From Mannheimia glucosida (GTDB lineage Bacteria > Pseudomonadota > Gammaproteobacteria > Enterobacterales > Pasteurellaceae): a stretch of DNA of 64,000 bases. Below, piece by piece: positions 1-8,256 of the stretch. The position numbers and the translations under genes were made by a program. The DNA is taken from positions 2,294,001 through 2,358,000 of the forward strand of contig NZ_CP176502.1 of the NCBI RefSeq assembly GCF_046267875.1. The letters run 5' to 3'. Positions within the stretch are counted from its first letter, which is position 1, and every line of letters begins with the position of its first letter. A model generated the notes under the pieces. That model saw nothing but the letters and a program-made list of their open reading frames with translations. It ran no database searches and was not told where the DNA came from.

Positions 1-861
1 ATTGGCACAGTGTAAAATCCGTTGGCTGGAACGGTAATTCTGCTCAAGCTTAATCACCTTTAAGTCAAAATCTTCCCGTAACCGTTGCATATTTTCAGGC
101 TTCGCCCCTCGCCACGAATAAATGGATTGGTCATCATCGCCTACTACTGTGAAGTTTGGCTCATTGCCGACAATCAGCTTAATTAACTCATATTGACTGG
201 TATTGGTGTCTTGATATTCATCAACCAACAAATAGCGAATTTTCTGTTGCCAACGAGCTTTGGCCTCGGGAAATTGGCGAAACAGCAACACCGGTAACAT
301 AATCAAATCATCAAAATCCAACGCATTATAAGCCTTAAGCTGATTTTGGTAGAGTTGATAAAAATGCGAAAACACCCGCTCACGTTCATCACGCACTCGA
401 GTAAGCACCATTTCAGGTGAAAGCAAATCGTTTTTCCAATTAGAAATAGTGGCAATTAAGGCTTTCAGCAGATCTTTATCTTCCGCCACATTTTCAGGCA
501 ATAAATGTTTCAGTAAGGCGATTTGATCCTGCTCATCAAACAAGGTCATACCCGATTTAAAACCGAGTAATTTATATTCCCGTTTTAAAATTTCAAACCC
601 AAGGGTGTGAAAGGTTGAAATCGTTAGGCCTTTGCTGTTTTCTTTGCCGATAGAATGAGCCACCCGCTCACGCATTTCACGGGCGGCTTTATTGGTAAAA
701 GTTACCGCCGCAATCTGCTTTGGCGAATAGCCACAATGTGCAATTAAATGTGCGATTTTATTAATAATCACCCGAGTCTTACCCGAACCGGCACCTGCCA
801 GCACGAGACAAGCCCCTTGAGTGTATTCCACCGCTTGTTGTTGTTGAGAGTTGAGTTTCAT
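1..861 (-). CDS. rep: ATP-dependent DNA helicase Rep, N-terminal part (3' end cut by window)
   Basis: Superfamily 1A 3'-5' DNA helicase that helps replication forks pass protein roadblocks. The visible 287 residues begin MKLNSQQQQAVEY and carry Walker A AGAGSGKT at about residues 22-29, motif Ia TFTNKAA near 54-60, the Walker B box DEYQDT at about 214-219, then GDDDQSIYSWRG and the motif ending in NYRSS. This pattern and the opening residues resemble E. coli Rep more than the second helicase of this family in the window (uvrD). The start is the ATG whose complement is 859-861. The C-terminal half lies beyond position 1. Confidence 0.95.
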   Translation of the reverse strand, partial: MKLNSQQQQAVEYTQGACLVLAGAGSGKTRVIINKIAHLIAHCGYSPKQIAAVTFTNKAAREMRERVAHSIGKENSKGLTISTFHTLGFEILKREYKLLGFKSGMTLFDEQDQIALLKHLLPENVAEDKDLLKALIATISNWKNDLLSPEMVLTRVRDERERVFSHFYQLYQNQLKAYNALDFDDLIMLPVLLFRQFPEAKARWQQKIRYLLVDEYQDTNTSQYELIKLIVGNEPNFTVVGDDDQSIYSWRGAKPENMQRLREDFDLKVIKLEQNYRSSQRILHCAN

Positions 862-908
862 TGAATCTATTCAAAAGTAATTTTTACAACTATTTTAACG
901 GAAAGAAA

Positions 909-966
909 ACAAGCGGTCGAATTTTCAGGAAATTTTGCAAAAAACTTTGAAAATCCGACCGCTTGT
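909..966. repeat. Inverted pair of DNA uptake signal sequences between rep and potA
   Basis: ACAAGCGGTC at 909-918 and its reverse complement GACCGCTTGT at 957-966 can form a stem-loop. The core is the Actinobacillus-type uptake sequence used in natural transformation. Inverted pairs in this family often double as transcription terminators, but rep and potA are divergent here, so termination is not an obvious role. The rest of the 247-base gap holds no feature I can support. Confidence 0.8.
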
Positions 967-1108
967 TCATCAGAGAAAAATCCCTAAAATCTAAATTTTT
1001 CCTTTCCATCTTGCCCCTTTAGCTATATCATTATAAGTTGATTTTTTGGGGGCAAATGCCTGATTTTATAACTCCTTTTCTTTTTAATTTAAGGGAAAAA
1101 AACAGTAG

Positions 1109-2224
1109 ATGGAAAAAGTAGAACAGAAAGCTATCATTGAGCTTAAAAATGTAACAAAAAGCTACGGTAGTAAAACGATTCTTAAAAATTTAAATTTAAC
1201 CATTAACGATGGTGAATTTTTAACAATTTTAGGCCCTTCCGGTTGTGGTAAAACAACTGCGTTACGTTTAATTGCCGGTTTTGAAGATTTAACTGAAGGT
1301 TCAATTATTCTTGATGGGCAAGATGTTTCTAACGTTCCGGCGGAGCAACGCCCGGTAAACACCGTATTCCAAAGCTATGCCCTTTTCCCACATATGACGA
1401 TTTTTGAAAACGTGGCTTTCGGGCTGCGTATGCAAAAAGTGCCAAATGCTGAAATTGAGCCACGTGTGATGGAAGCATTACGAATGGTGCGTTTAGAAGA
1501 CCGCGCTCAACAAAAACCGGCTCAGCTTTCCGGTGGTCAGCAACAACGTATTGCAATTGCCCGTGCGGTGGTAAATAAACCGAAAGTATTGTTGTTAGAC
1601 GAATCGCTTTCTGCGTTAGATTATAAATTGCGTAAAGAGATGCAAAATGAATTAAAAGCATTGCAACGTCAATTAGGCATTACCTTTATTTTTGTGACTC
1701 ACGATCAGGAAGAAGCCTTAACCATGTCTGATCGTATTATCGTAATGAACGCTGGTAAAATCGCTCAAGACGGTACACCACGTGAGATTTACGAAGAGCC
1801 AAGTAACTTATTTGTAGCTCGTTTCATCGGCGAAATTAACGTTTTTGATGCAACTGTAATTGAGCGTGTTGATGCAACTAATGTAAAAGCGAACGTAGAA
1901 GGTCGCATTTGCAATATCAAAGTGGAAGATTTAGAGGTTCAGCCGAACCAAAAATTGAAAGTATTGTTACGCCCTGAAGATATTGTGATTGAGGAGTTAG
2001 ACGAAAACGAAAGCTCGAAAGCAATTATCGGTCATATTATCGACCGTAACTACAAAGGTATGACATTAGAGTCTAGCGTGAGATTAGATCATAACGGTAT
2101 GAATGTATTGGTTAGCGAGTTCTTCAATGAAGATGATCCGAACATTGACCACGAAGTGGGGCAAAAAGTCGCACTGACTTGGTATGAAGGCTGGGAGGTT
2201 GTGTTAGACGATGAAGGCGAATAA
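1109..2224 (+). CDS. potA: Spermidine/putrescine ABC transporter ATP-binding protein PotA
   Basis: Cytoplasmic ATPase that powers polyamine import through PotB and PotC. Walker A GPSGCGKTT at residues 42-50, Q-loop near 88, signature LSGGQQQ at 140-146, Walker B with the PotA-type LLLDES at about 161-166, and THDQEEA near 197. The regulatory C-terminal domain (from about 240) holds GEINVFDATVIER and RNYKGMTLES, both typical of PotA. Length 371 aa is normal for the family. First gene of potABC; its end overlaps potB by 14 bases. Confidence 0.97.
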   Translation: MEKVEQKAIIELKNVTKSYGSKTILKNLNLTINDGEFLTILGPSGCGKTTALRLIAGFEDLTEGSIILDGQDVSNVPAEQRPVNTVFQSYALFPHMTIFENVAFGLRMQKVPNAEIEPRVMEALRMVRLEDRAQQKPAQLSGGQQQRIAIARAVVNKPKVLLLDESLSALDYKLRKEMQNELKALQRQLGITFIFVTHDQEEALTMSDRIIVMNAGKIAQDGTPREIYEEPSNLFVARFIGEINVFDATVIERVDATNVKANVEGRICNIKVEDLEVQPNQKLKVLLRPEDIVIEELDENESSKAIIGHIIDRNYKGMTLESSVRLDHNGMNVLVSEFFNEDDPNIDHEVGQKVALTWYEGWEVVLDDEGE

Positions 2225-3074
2225 CAAATTCCAAAATGGTGCGGTCGCAACTATTTTCGGTTGGTTATTACTTTTCGTATTAGTGCCGAACGTACTCGTT
2301 TTAATCATCAGCTTCTTAACAGAAAATCGCCAAAGCCAATACTTTGTTGATTTTACGTTTAGTCTTGATGCTTATAAATCATTATTTAATGATACTTACG
2401 CAACTGTGTTGTGGAACTCGCTTTATATGGCGGGTGTTGCAACCTTTTTCTGTTTGATCATCGGTTATCCGTTTGCATTTTTTATTGCAAAAATGCCGGC
2501 AAAATTACGTCCGTTTTTACTGTTTTTAGTAGTTCTACCGTTTTGGACTAACTCACTGATTCGTATTTATGGCATTAAGATTTTCTTAGGCGTAAAAGGC
2601 TTTTTAAATGAAAGCTTGATGGCTTTAGGTATCATCAGCGAGCCAATGCGTTTATTAAACTCAGAAATCGCGATTATCATTGGTTTAGTTTACATTCTAT
2701 TACCTTTTATGATTCTGCCACTTTATTCATCAATCGAGAAAATTGATAACCGCTTATTAGAAGCTGCAAAAGACTTAGGTGCGAATGCTTTCCAGCGTTT
2801 TATTAAAGTGACTATTCCATTAACAATGCCGGGCATTGTCGCTGGTTGTTTATTAGTATTACTTCCGGCAATGGGTATGTTCTATGTGGCAGATTTATTA
2901 GGTGGAGGTAAAACACCGTTAGTAGGTAACATTATTAAGAGCTTGTTCTTAAATACCAACCAATTTGCTTTAGGTTCAGCAGTAAGTATCGCATTGACTA
3001 TCTTAATGGCATTAATGCTTTATGTTTACTATCGTGCAAATAAATTATTAAATAAAAAGGTGGAGCTTGAATAA
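2211..3074 (+). CDS. potB: Spermidine/putrescine ABC transporter permease PotB
   Basis: Inner-membrane subunit of the polyamine importer, 287 aa, with about six hydrophobic segments beginning at residues 14-33. The ABC-contact (EAA) loop reads EAAKDLGANAFQRF at about 184-197, which docks PotA. It overlaps potA by 14 bases and shares one base with potC (TAATG), so the three genes are translationally coupled. Transport direction and substrate are inferred from close family resemblance. Confidence 0.96.
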   Translation: MKANNKFQNGAVATIFGWLLLFVLVPNVLVLIISFLTENRQSQYFVDFTFSLDAYKSLFNDTYATVLWNSLYMAGVATFFCLIIGYPFAFFIAKMPAKLRPFLLFLVVLPFWTNSLIRIYGIKIFLGVKGFLNESLMALGIISEPMRLLNSEIAIIIGLVYILLPFMILPLYSSIEKIDNRLLEAAKDLGANAFQRFIKVTIPLTMPGIVAGCLLVLLPAMGMFYVADLLGGGKTPLVGNIIKSLFLNTNQFALGSAVSIALTILMALMLYVYYRANKLLNKKVELE

Positions 3075-3841
3075 TGAAAAAGATGTTTAGAAACCTTTTT
3101 ATGTTGGTTGTTTTTGCATACCTCTATATTCCAATTATCATTTTAGTGATCAATTCCTTTAATGAAGACCGCTTTGGCTTAAATTGGAAAGGCTTTACTT
3201 GGAACTGGTATGAGCGTTTATTCAGTAATGATACGCTTGTACAAGCAACAGTGAACTCATTAACTATTGCGTTCTTTGCAGCAACATTTTCAACCATTTT
3301 AGGGGCATTAACCTCTATTGCGCTTTACCGTTACCGTTTCCGTGGTAAAAAGCTAGTGGGTGGAATGTTATTCGTGGTAATGATGTCACCTGATATTGTA
3401 ATGGCGGTATCAATGTTAGTGCTATTTATGATTTTAGGCATTAAATTAGGCTTTATTTCGCTGTTAATTGCACATATTACTTTCTGTTTGCCTTATGTGG
3501 TAATTGCAATTTCATCACGCTTAAGCGATTTTGACGGAAAAATGCTAGAAGCAGCAAAAGACCTAGGTGCAAGTGAAGTAACCATTTTGCGTAAAATTAT
3601 TTTACCATTAGCATTGCCTTCGATTATTTCAGGCTGGTTGTTGAGCTTTACGATTTCGTTAGATGACGTTATTGTTTCATCTTTCGTGACAAGCCCAAGT
3701 TATGAAGTTTTACCATTGAAAATCTTCTCATTGGTTAAAACAGGGGTAACACCTGAAGTGAATGCACTTGCAACTATTATGATTATTTTCTCATTAACAT
3801 TGGTGGTATTAAGCCAATTAGTAGTGAAGAAAAAAGTCTAA
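3074..3841 (+). CDS. potC: Spermidine/putrescine ABC transporter permease PotC
   Basis: Second inner-membrane subunit of the polyamine importer, 255 aa with six predicted membrane spans. The EAA loop is EAAKDLGASEVTILRK near residues 159-174. Its start codon overlaps the potB stop by one base. A strong terminator follows at 3864-3902. In the usual potABCD order the periplasmic binding protein PotD would come next, but no potD is present in the window, so it must be encoded elsewhere or replaced. Confidence 0.96.
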   Translation: MKKMFRNLFMLVVFAYLYIPIIILVINSFNEDRFGLNWKGFTWNWYERLFSNDTLVQATVNSLTIAFFAATFSTILGALTSIALYRYRFRGKKLVGGMLFVVMMSPDIVMAVSMLVLFMILGIKLGFISLLIAHITFCLPYVVIAISSRLSDFDGKMLEAAKDLGASEVTILRKIILPLALPSIISGWLLSFTISLDDVIVSSFVTSPSYEVLPLKIFSLVKTGVTPEVNALATIMIIFSLTLVVLSQLVVKKKV

Positions 3842-3863
3842 AAATCACTAAAAAGCATATAAT

Positions 3864-3902
3864 AAATCGGCACTTTAAATAGCATTAAAGTGCCGATTTT
3901 TT
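3864..3902 (+). terminator. Rho-independent terminator after potC
   Basis: A perfect 15-bp stem (3864-3878 with 3885-3899) with a 6-base loop, followed by a T run to 3902. It closes the potABC operon and separates it from the opp genes. Confidence 0.95.
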
Positions 3903-3976
3903 ACAAAAATAAGCTAAAAAAACAACCGCTTAAGAATAATGAATTATTATAAAAATAGCCATAACTAATCAATATC

Positions 3977-4005
3977 TTTACAAAGCCCTTAATTTACGCT
4001 ATTAA
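3977..4005 (+). promoter_or_regulatory. Probable sigma-70 promoter of the opp operon
   Basis: TTTACA at 3977-3982 and TATTAA at 4000-4005 are 17 bases apart. Transcription would start near 4012, giving a leader of about 27 bases before the oppB ATG at 4039. The alternative ATG at 4006 would sit directly after the -10 box and upstream of the predicted start of transcription. Confidence 0.55.
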
Positions 4006-4038
4006 TTGGCTACCAATATAACTAAAAAGAGTGGTACT

Positions 4039-4962
4039 ATGCTGAAGTTTATTTTTAAACGTCTTCTTGAGGCGATTCCAACCCTACTAATTCTGATTAC
4101 CTTTTCCTTTTTCCTGATGCGGCTTGCCCCCGGTAGCCCTTTTACCAGTGAGAAAGCCTACCCGCCGGAAGTAATGGCAAATATCGAGGCAAAATATCAC
4201 CTGAATGAACCGCTTTATAAGCAGTATTTTCTGTATATGGAAAATCTGTCAAAAGGTGATTTCGGGCCGTCTTTTAAATATAAAGATCAATCGGTTAATG
4301 ACCTGATTGCCTCTGCTTTTCCTGTTTCGATCAAACTGGGCATTACTGCCTTTATTTTTGCAGTGCTTATCGGTTTAACCGCTGGCACGATTGCTGCCCT
4401 TAAGCAAAATAGCAAATGGGACTATTTGGTGATGGGCTTTTCAATGACGGGCATTATTATCCCTAGCTTTGTATTCGCTCCACTTTTGGTACTCGTGTTT
4501 GCGATTTATCTCAAATGGTTGCCTGCCGGTGGTTGGAACGGTGGTCAGCTCTATTATATGGTTTTACCGGTTCTCTCTTTAACCATTAGCTATGTTGCCG
4601 GCATTGCCCGTATCACGCGTGGTTCAATGATTGAAGTATTGCACTCTAACTTTATTCGTACTGCAAAGGCAAAAGGCTTGCCAATGCGTAAAATTATTTT
4701 CAAACACGCTTTGCGTCCTGCACTGTTGCCTGTGATCACTTATTTAGGCCCGGCTTTTGTTGGGATTATTACCGGTTCAATGGTAATTGAAAGTGTGTTC
4801 GGCTTACCGGGGATCGGGCAGTTATTCGTAAACGGAGCATTAAATCGTGACTATTCATTAGTGTTAAGCCTAACCATTTTGGTAGGTACGCTCACCATTT
4901 TATTTAATGCGATTGTCGATATTTTATATGCGGTCATCGACCCGAAAATTCGTTATTCATAG
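4039..4962 (+). CDS. oppB: Oligopeptide ABC transporter permease OppB
   Basis: Inner-membrane permease of a peptide importer, 307 aa. The N-terminus MLKFIFKRLLEAIPTLLI and blocks such as RLAPGSPF, GDFGPSFKYKD and GSMIEVLHSNFIRTAKAKG match classical OppB closely; the ABC-docking loop lies near residues 210-230. I chose ATG 4039 over 4006 because it gives the family N-terminus and length and lies after the predicted promoter. First gene of oppB-oppC-ATPase. No oppA (binding protein) is adjacent, and a terminator and promoter lie between potC and oppB. Confidence 0.93.
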   Translation: MLKFIFKRLLEAIPTLLILITFSFFLMRLAPGSPFTSEKAYPPEVMANIEAKYHLNEPLYKQYFLYMENLSKGDFGPSFKYKDQSVNDLIASAFPVSIKLGITAFIFAVLIGLTAGTIAALKQNSKWDYLVMGFSMTGIIIPSFVFAPLLVLVFAIYLKWLPAGGWNGGQLYYMVLPVLSLTISYVAGIARITRGSMIEVLHSNFIRTAKAKGLPMRKIIFKHALRPALLPVITYLGPAFVGIITGSMVIESVFGLPGIGQLFVNGALNRDYSLVLSLTILVGTLTILFNAIVDILYAVIDPKIRYS

Positions 4963-4976
4963 GAGTAAAGCGGAAA

Positions 4977-5876
4977 ATGCAAAATTCTTCAAAAAATCAA
5001 CCGCTTGTTGAGGTTACTTCAACCATTCAAGGACGAAGTTTATGGCAAGATGCACGCCGCCGTTTTTTTCGCAATAAAGCGGCAGTTGCCAGCCTTATCA
5101 TTCTACTTTGTATTTTATTGTTTATTACCTTTGCCCCAATGCTAATGCCGTTTAGCTATGAAGATACCGATTGGAATATGATGGGTATGGCCCCGGATTT
5201 TGAATCTCAACACTATTTCGGTACTGACTCTTCCGGGCGGGACTTATTGGTTCGAGTTGCAATTGGCGGGCGTATTTCGTTAATGGTAGGGATTGCCGGT
5301 GCATTAATTGCGGTGCTTATCGGCACAATCTATGGGGCAATTTCCGGCTATTTCGGCGGTAAAGTCGATATGGTGATGATGCGTTTTTTAGAAATTCTCA
5401 GCTCATTCCCATTTATGTTCTTCGTGATTTTGCTGGTGACTTTCTTCGGACAAAATATTTTCCTGATTTTCATTGCAATCGGTATGGTGGCGTGGCTGAA
5501 CCTTGCCCGTATTGTGCGTGGTCAAACCCTTTCGCTTAAAAATAAAGAGTTTGTAGAAGCGGCGATTGTATGTGGTGTTTCCCGCCGTCAAATTATTTGG
5601 CGACACATTGTGCCTAACGTCTTAGGCTTAGTGGTGGTTTATGCCTCCCTTGAAGTGCCGTCTCTGATTTTGTTTGAATCGTTTTTAAGTTTCTTAGGGC
5701 TTGGTACACAAGAGCCAATGAGCAGTTGGGGAGCATTATTAAGCGATGGTGCTGCACAAATGGAAACCTCACCTTGGCTACTGGCTTTCCCTGCTTTTTT
5801 CTTATGTTTAACGCTGTTTTGTTTTAATTTTATTGGTGATGGCTTGCGTGATGCCCTCGATCCAAAAGATAAATAG
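4977..5876 (+). CDS. oppC: Oligopeptide ABC transporter permease OppC
   Basis: Partner permease of OppB, 299 aa. It has a cytoplasmic N-terminal arm with RSLWQDARRRFFRNKAA, then six membrane spans. Diagnostic stretches include HYFGTDSSGRDLLVR, SFPFMFFVILLVTFFGQN and the C-terminal DGLRDALDPKDK, all as in enterobacterial OppC. The ABC-docking loop EAAIVCGVSRRQII is near residue 193. A clear AGGAG precedes the start, 14 bases after oppB. Confidence 0.95.
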   Translation: MQNSSKNQPLVEVTSTIQGRSLWQDARRRFFRNKAAVASLIILLCILLFITFAPMLMPFSYEDTDWNMMGMAPDFESQHYFGTDSSGRDLLVRVAIGGRISLMVGIAGALIAVLIGTIYGAISGYFGGKVDMVMMRFLEILSSFPFMFFVILLVTFFGQNIFLIFIAIGMVAWLNLARIVRGQTLSLKNKEFVEAAIVCGVSRRQIIWRHIVPNVLGLVVVYASLEVPSLILFESFLSFLGLGTQEPMSSWGALLSDGAAQMETSPWLLAFPAFFLCLTLFCFNFIGDGLRDALDPKDK

Positions 5877-5885
5877 AGGTTTAGA

Positions 5886-7481
5886 ATGGAATTATTAGCA
5901 GTAAATAATCTCGATGTTTATTTAAAAACGGACGAAGAATTAGTTCACGCAGTGCGTAATGTCTCGTTTTCGATTGAAAAAGGGCAAACTCTTGCGATTG
6001 TGGGGGAATCCGGCTCGGGTAAATCCGTTACTTCAATGGCAATTATGCAGTTATTGCCTAAAAATATCGTCTCATTCGGTGAACGTTCAAGCATCATTTT
6101 TGAAGAGCAAAACCTGCTTACGCTGTCTGAAAAAGCAATGCAAGCAGTTCGAGGCGATCGCATCGGTATGATTTTCCAAGAGCCAATGACCTCGCTGAAC
6201 CCTTATATGCCGATTGGCAAGCAGGTTGCCGAGGCGGTTCAAACCCATAATCCGCAAATCAGCAATACCGAAGCGGAAAAAATGGTATTGGAAACTTTGC
6301 AAAAAGTAAAAATTCCCGATGCGGAAAAGAAAATGATCTGCTATCCGCACGAATTTTCCGGAGGTCAGCTCCAACGAATTATGATTGCTATGGCAATTAT
6401 CAATAAACCCGATTTGTTGATTGCCGATGAGCCAACCACTGCCCTTGATGTGACAACCCAAGCAGAAATTTTGGATTTAATGCACGACTTACAGCGTGAT
6501 ATGGGAATGGCGATTATCTTAATTTCCCACGATTTACGCTTGGTGCATAAATACAGTGACTTAGTCTGCGTAATGCAAAACGGCGAAATTATTGAACGTG
6601 GCGAAACAGAAAGCGTGTTCACGAATCCACAGCACCCTTATACGATGGAGCTACTTACCCCGATTCCGACCAACCTAAAAGGGGAATTACCGCCAAATGC
6701 GCCAACCTTGATTCAAGGCGAAAACATTGAGGTGGATTATATTTTAAAACGCTCGCTATTCGGCAAGCCGAAAAAGGTGTTTAATGCGTTAAAAGATATT
6801 TCATTGCACTTGAAAACCGGCGAAACGCTCGGCATTGTAGGCGAATCCGGTTCAGGAAAATCTACCCTTGGGCGTGCGATTATGCAGATTTTGGATTATC
6901 GCGGCAATATTACGTTTGCAGGTAAGAATATGGCTAATCTGAATAAAGCCGAACGTCAAGCCCTGAAAAAAGATATGCAAATGGTGTTCCAAGACCCGTT
7001 CAACTCGCTTTCACCTCGCTTAACGGTAGGGGAAATTATTGCCGAAGGCTTAACCGTACATTGCCCTCAAATGAGCAAAGCCGAACGCCGAGAGAAAGTA
7101 ATGAAAATGTTGGAAGAGGTCAATCTCAACCCTGCAATGATTAACCGCTATCCGCACGAATTTTCGGGCGGACAACGCCAACGGATTGCAATTGCCCGAG
7201 CCATTATTTTAGAGCCAAAATTTGTATTGCTTGATGAGCCGACCTCCGCACTCGACCGCTCTACCCAAATCACTGTAATTGAATTGCTTAACCGCTTACA
7301 GAAAAAATACGGCTTAAGTTATATTTTCATCAGCCACGATTTAGCGGTAATTAAAGCACTCAGCGACCGAGTGATTGTAATGAGCCAAGGTGAGATTATC
7401 GAAAGCGGTGATGTAGCACAAATTTTTGAAAATCCACAACAAGAGTACACCAAGCGGTTAATTTTGGCCTCTAATTTGTAA
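5886..7481 (+). CDS. Fused tandem ABC ATPase for the oligopeptide transporter (OppD-OppF in one chain, YejF-like)
   Basis: One 531-aa protein with two complete nucleotide-binding domains. Domain 1: Walker A GESGSGKS at 40-47, FSGGQ at 157-161, LIADEP at 178-183. Domain 2: Walker A GESGSGKS at 319-326, FSGGQ at 426-430, LLDEP at 448-452. In classical Opp systems OppD and OppF are separate; this organisation is that of YejF or GsiA. The cysteine-containing C-terminal peptide-transporter motif of OppD (CPFxPRCP type) is absent from the linker. Position right after oppC shows that it energises OppBC; this pairing is inferred. Confidence 0.9.
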   Translation: MELLAVNNLDVYLKTDEELVHAVRNVSFSIEKGQTLAIVGESGSGKSVTSMAIMQLLPKNIVSFGERSSIIFEEQNLLTLSEKAMQAVRGDRIGMIFQEPMTSLNPYMPIGKQVAEAVQTHNPQISNTEAEKMVLETLQKVKIPDAEKKMICYPHEFSGGQLQRIMIAMAIINKPDLLIADEPTTALDVTTQAEILDLMHDLQRDMGMAIILISHDLRLVHKYSDLVCVMQNGEIIERGETESVFTNPQHPYTMELLTPIPTNLKGELPPNAPTLIQGENIEVDYILKRSLFGKPKKVFNALKDISLHLKTGETLGIVGESGSGKSTLGRAIMQILDYRGNITFAGKNMANLNKAERQALKKDMQMVFQDPFNSLSPRLTVGEIIAEGLTVHCPQMSKAERREKVMKMLEEVNLNPAMINRYPHEFSGGQRQRIAIARAIILEPKFVLLDEPTSALDRSTQITVIELLNRLQKKYGLSYIFISHDLAVIKALSDRVIVMSQGEIIESGDVAQIFENPQQEYTKRLILASNL

Positions 7482-7491
7482 CTCCTTCCAA

Positions 7492-7524
7492 AAGGTCTTA
7501 TTCTACTAAAGAATAAGACCTTAT
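7492..7524 (+). terminator. Terminator after the opp operon
   Basis: A perfect 13-bp stem, 7492-7504 with 7510-7522, with a 5-base loop and an AT-rich tail ending in TTTT at 7527-7530. The U tract is interrupted, so strength is uncertain. Confidence 0.75.
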
Positions 7525-7661
7525 CATTTTATGCTAACAAAACATTATAATTCTCATATTTTATTTCAATTTTTTAAAAAAATATGGAACTTTATATAAA
7601 GCTCTCTTTCTAAATAATATGTTATCTGAACTAAGATAATGTATTATTTAAAGGAGAATAT

Positions 7662-8057
7662 ATGAAAAAATTGATGATATTCGCAACAACTGCCATGATT
7701 GTAAGCAATTTAGCCCATGCAGCAGGTGAACAAAGTGATGCAAGAGAAGCTCATGAAAGCACCGTAAAGACTTCAACAGTTAAGTATAGCTGCCAAAGCG
7801 GCAAAAAATTAAATGTGAAGTACGGCTTCAATAAACAAGGCATTCCAACCTATGCAGAGGCGAAATTAAATGGCAAAACACGTTTTATGCCAATAAATCT
7901 AAATACAACTAATGCAAGTGGTACAAGCTTTGGAGACGAAAATAATTTCAGTCTTTACGGTGATGCAATGGAATTTGCCAGCCACCGAAAAGCATCAGTA
8001 AATATCCAAAGTCCTGCAAGTGAAATTTTATATAAAGGTTGCACACCTCAAAAATAG
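7662..8057 (+). CDS. Secreted ACP/MliC-like protein (adhesin complex protein, putative lysozyme inhibitor)
   Basis: 131 aa with a Sec signal peptide ending in AHA at about residue 20. The mature domain has two cysteines (C44 and C127) placed to form one disulfide, and blocks YSCQSGKKLNVKYGFNKQG and YKGC that closely resemble the Neisseria adhesin complex protein (ACP), a beta-barrel of the MliC lysozyme-inhibitor fold. Known members sit at the cell surface or in the periplasm, inhibit C-type lysozyme and aid adhesion; the same role here is inferred. A good AAGGAG precedes the ATG, and TTATCT/AGATAA (7622-7639) forms a small inverted repeat just upstream. The gene is monocistronic. Confidence 0.8.
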   Translation: MKKLMIFATTAMIVSNLAHAAGEQSDAREAHESTVKTSTVKYSCQSGKKLNVKYGFNKQGIPTYAEAKLNGKTRFMPINLNTTNASGTSFGDENNFSLYGDAMEFASHRKASVNIQSPASEILYKGCTPQK

Positions 8058-8141
8058 AATGAGTCCGCTCTGATAAGTGGCTTTTTAATAGCTGTTTATT
8101 GCAGGTAGAAAAGCATTTTGTTTTTTATCTACTATCCAGAA

Positions 8142-8199
8142 ACAAGCGGTTAAATTTGTTTAATTTTTTACAAAAAATGTGCCAAAATTAACCGCTTGT
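8142..8199. repeat. Inverted uptake-sequence pair between two convergent genes
   Basis: ACAAGCGGTT at 8142-8151 and AACCGCTTGT at 8190-8199, separated by an AT-rich loop. It lies between the ends of the ACP-like gene and the haem receptor gene, where a bidirectional terminator would be expected. Confidence 0.75.
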
Positions 8200-8256
8200 T
8201 TATTACTATCAAGAAATAAGTACGTAAAAGTTAGTTCTTACATTTAATACTTATCT

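Noticed and set aside
4006..4038. Upstream ATG for oppB
   Set aside because: It lies directly after the predicted -10 box and adds 11 residues not found in OppB.
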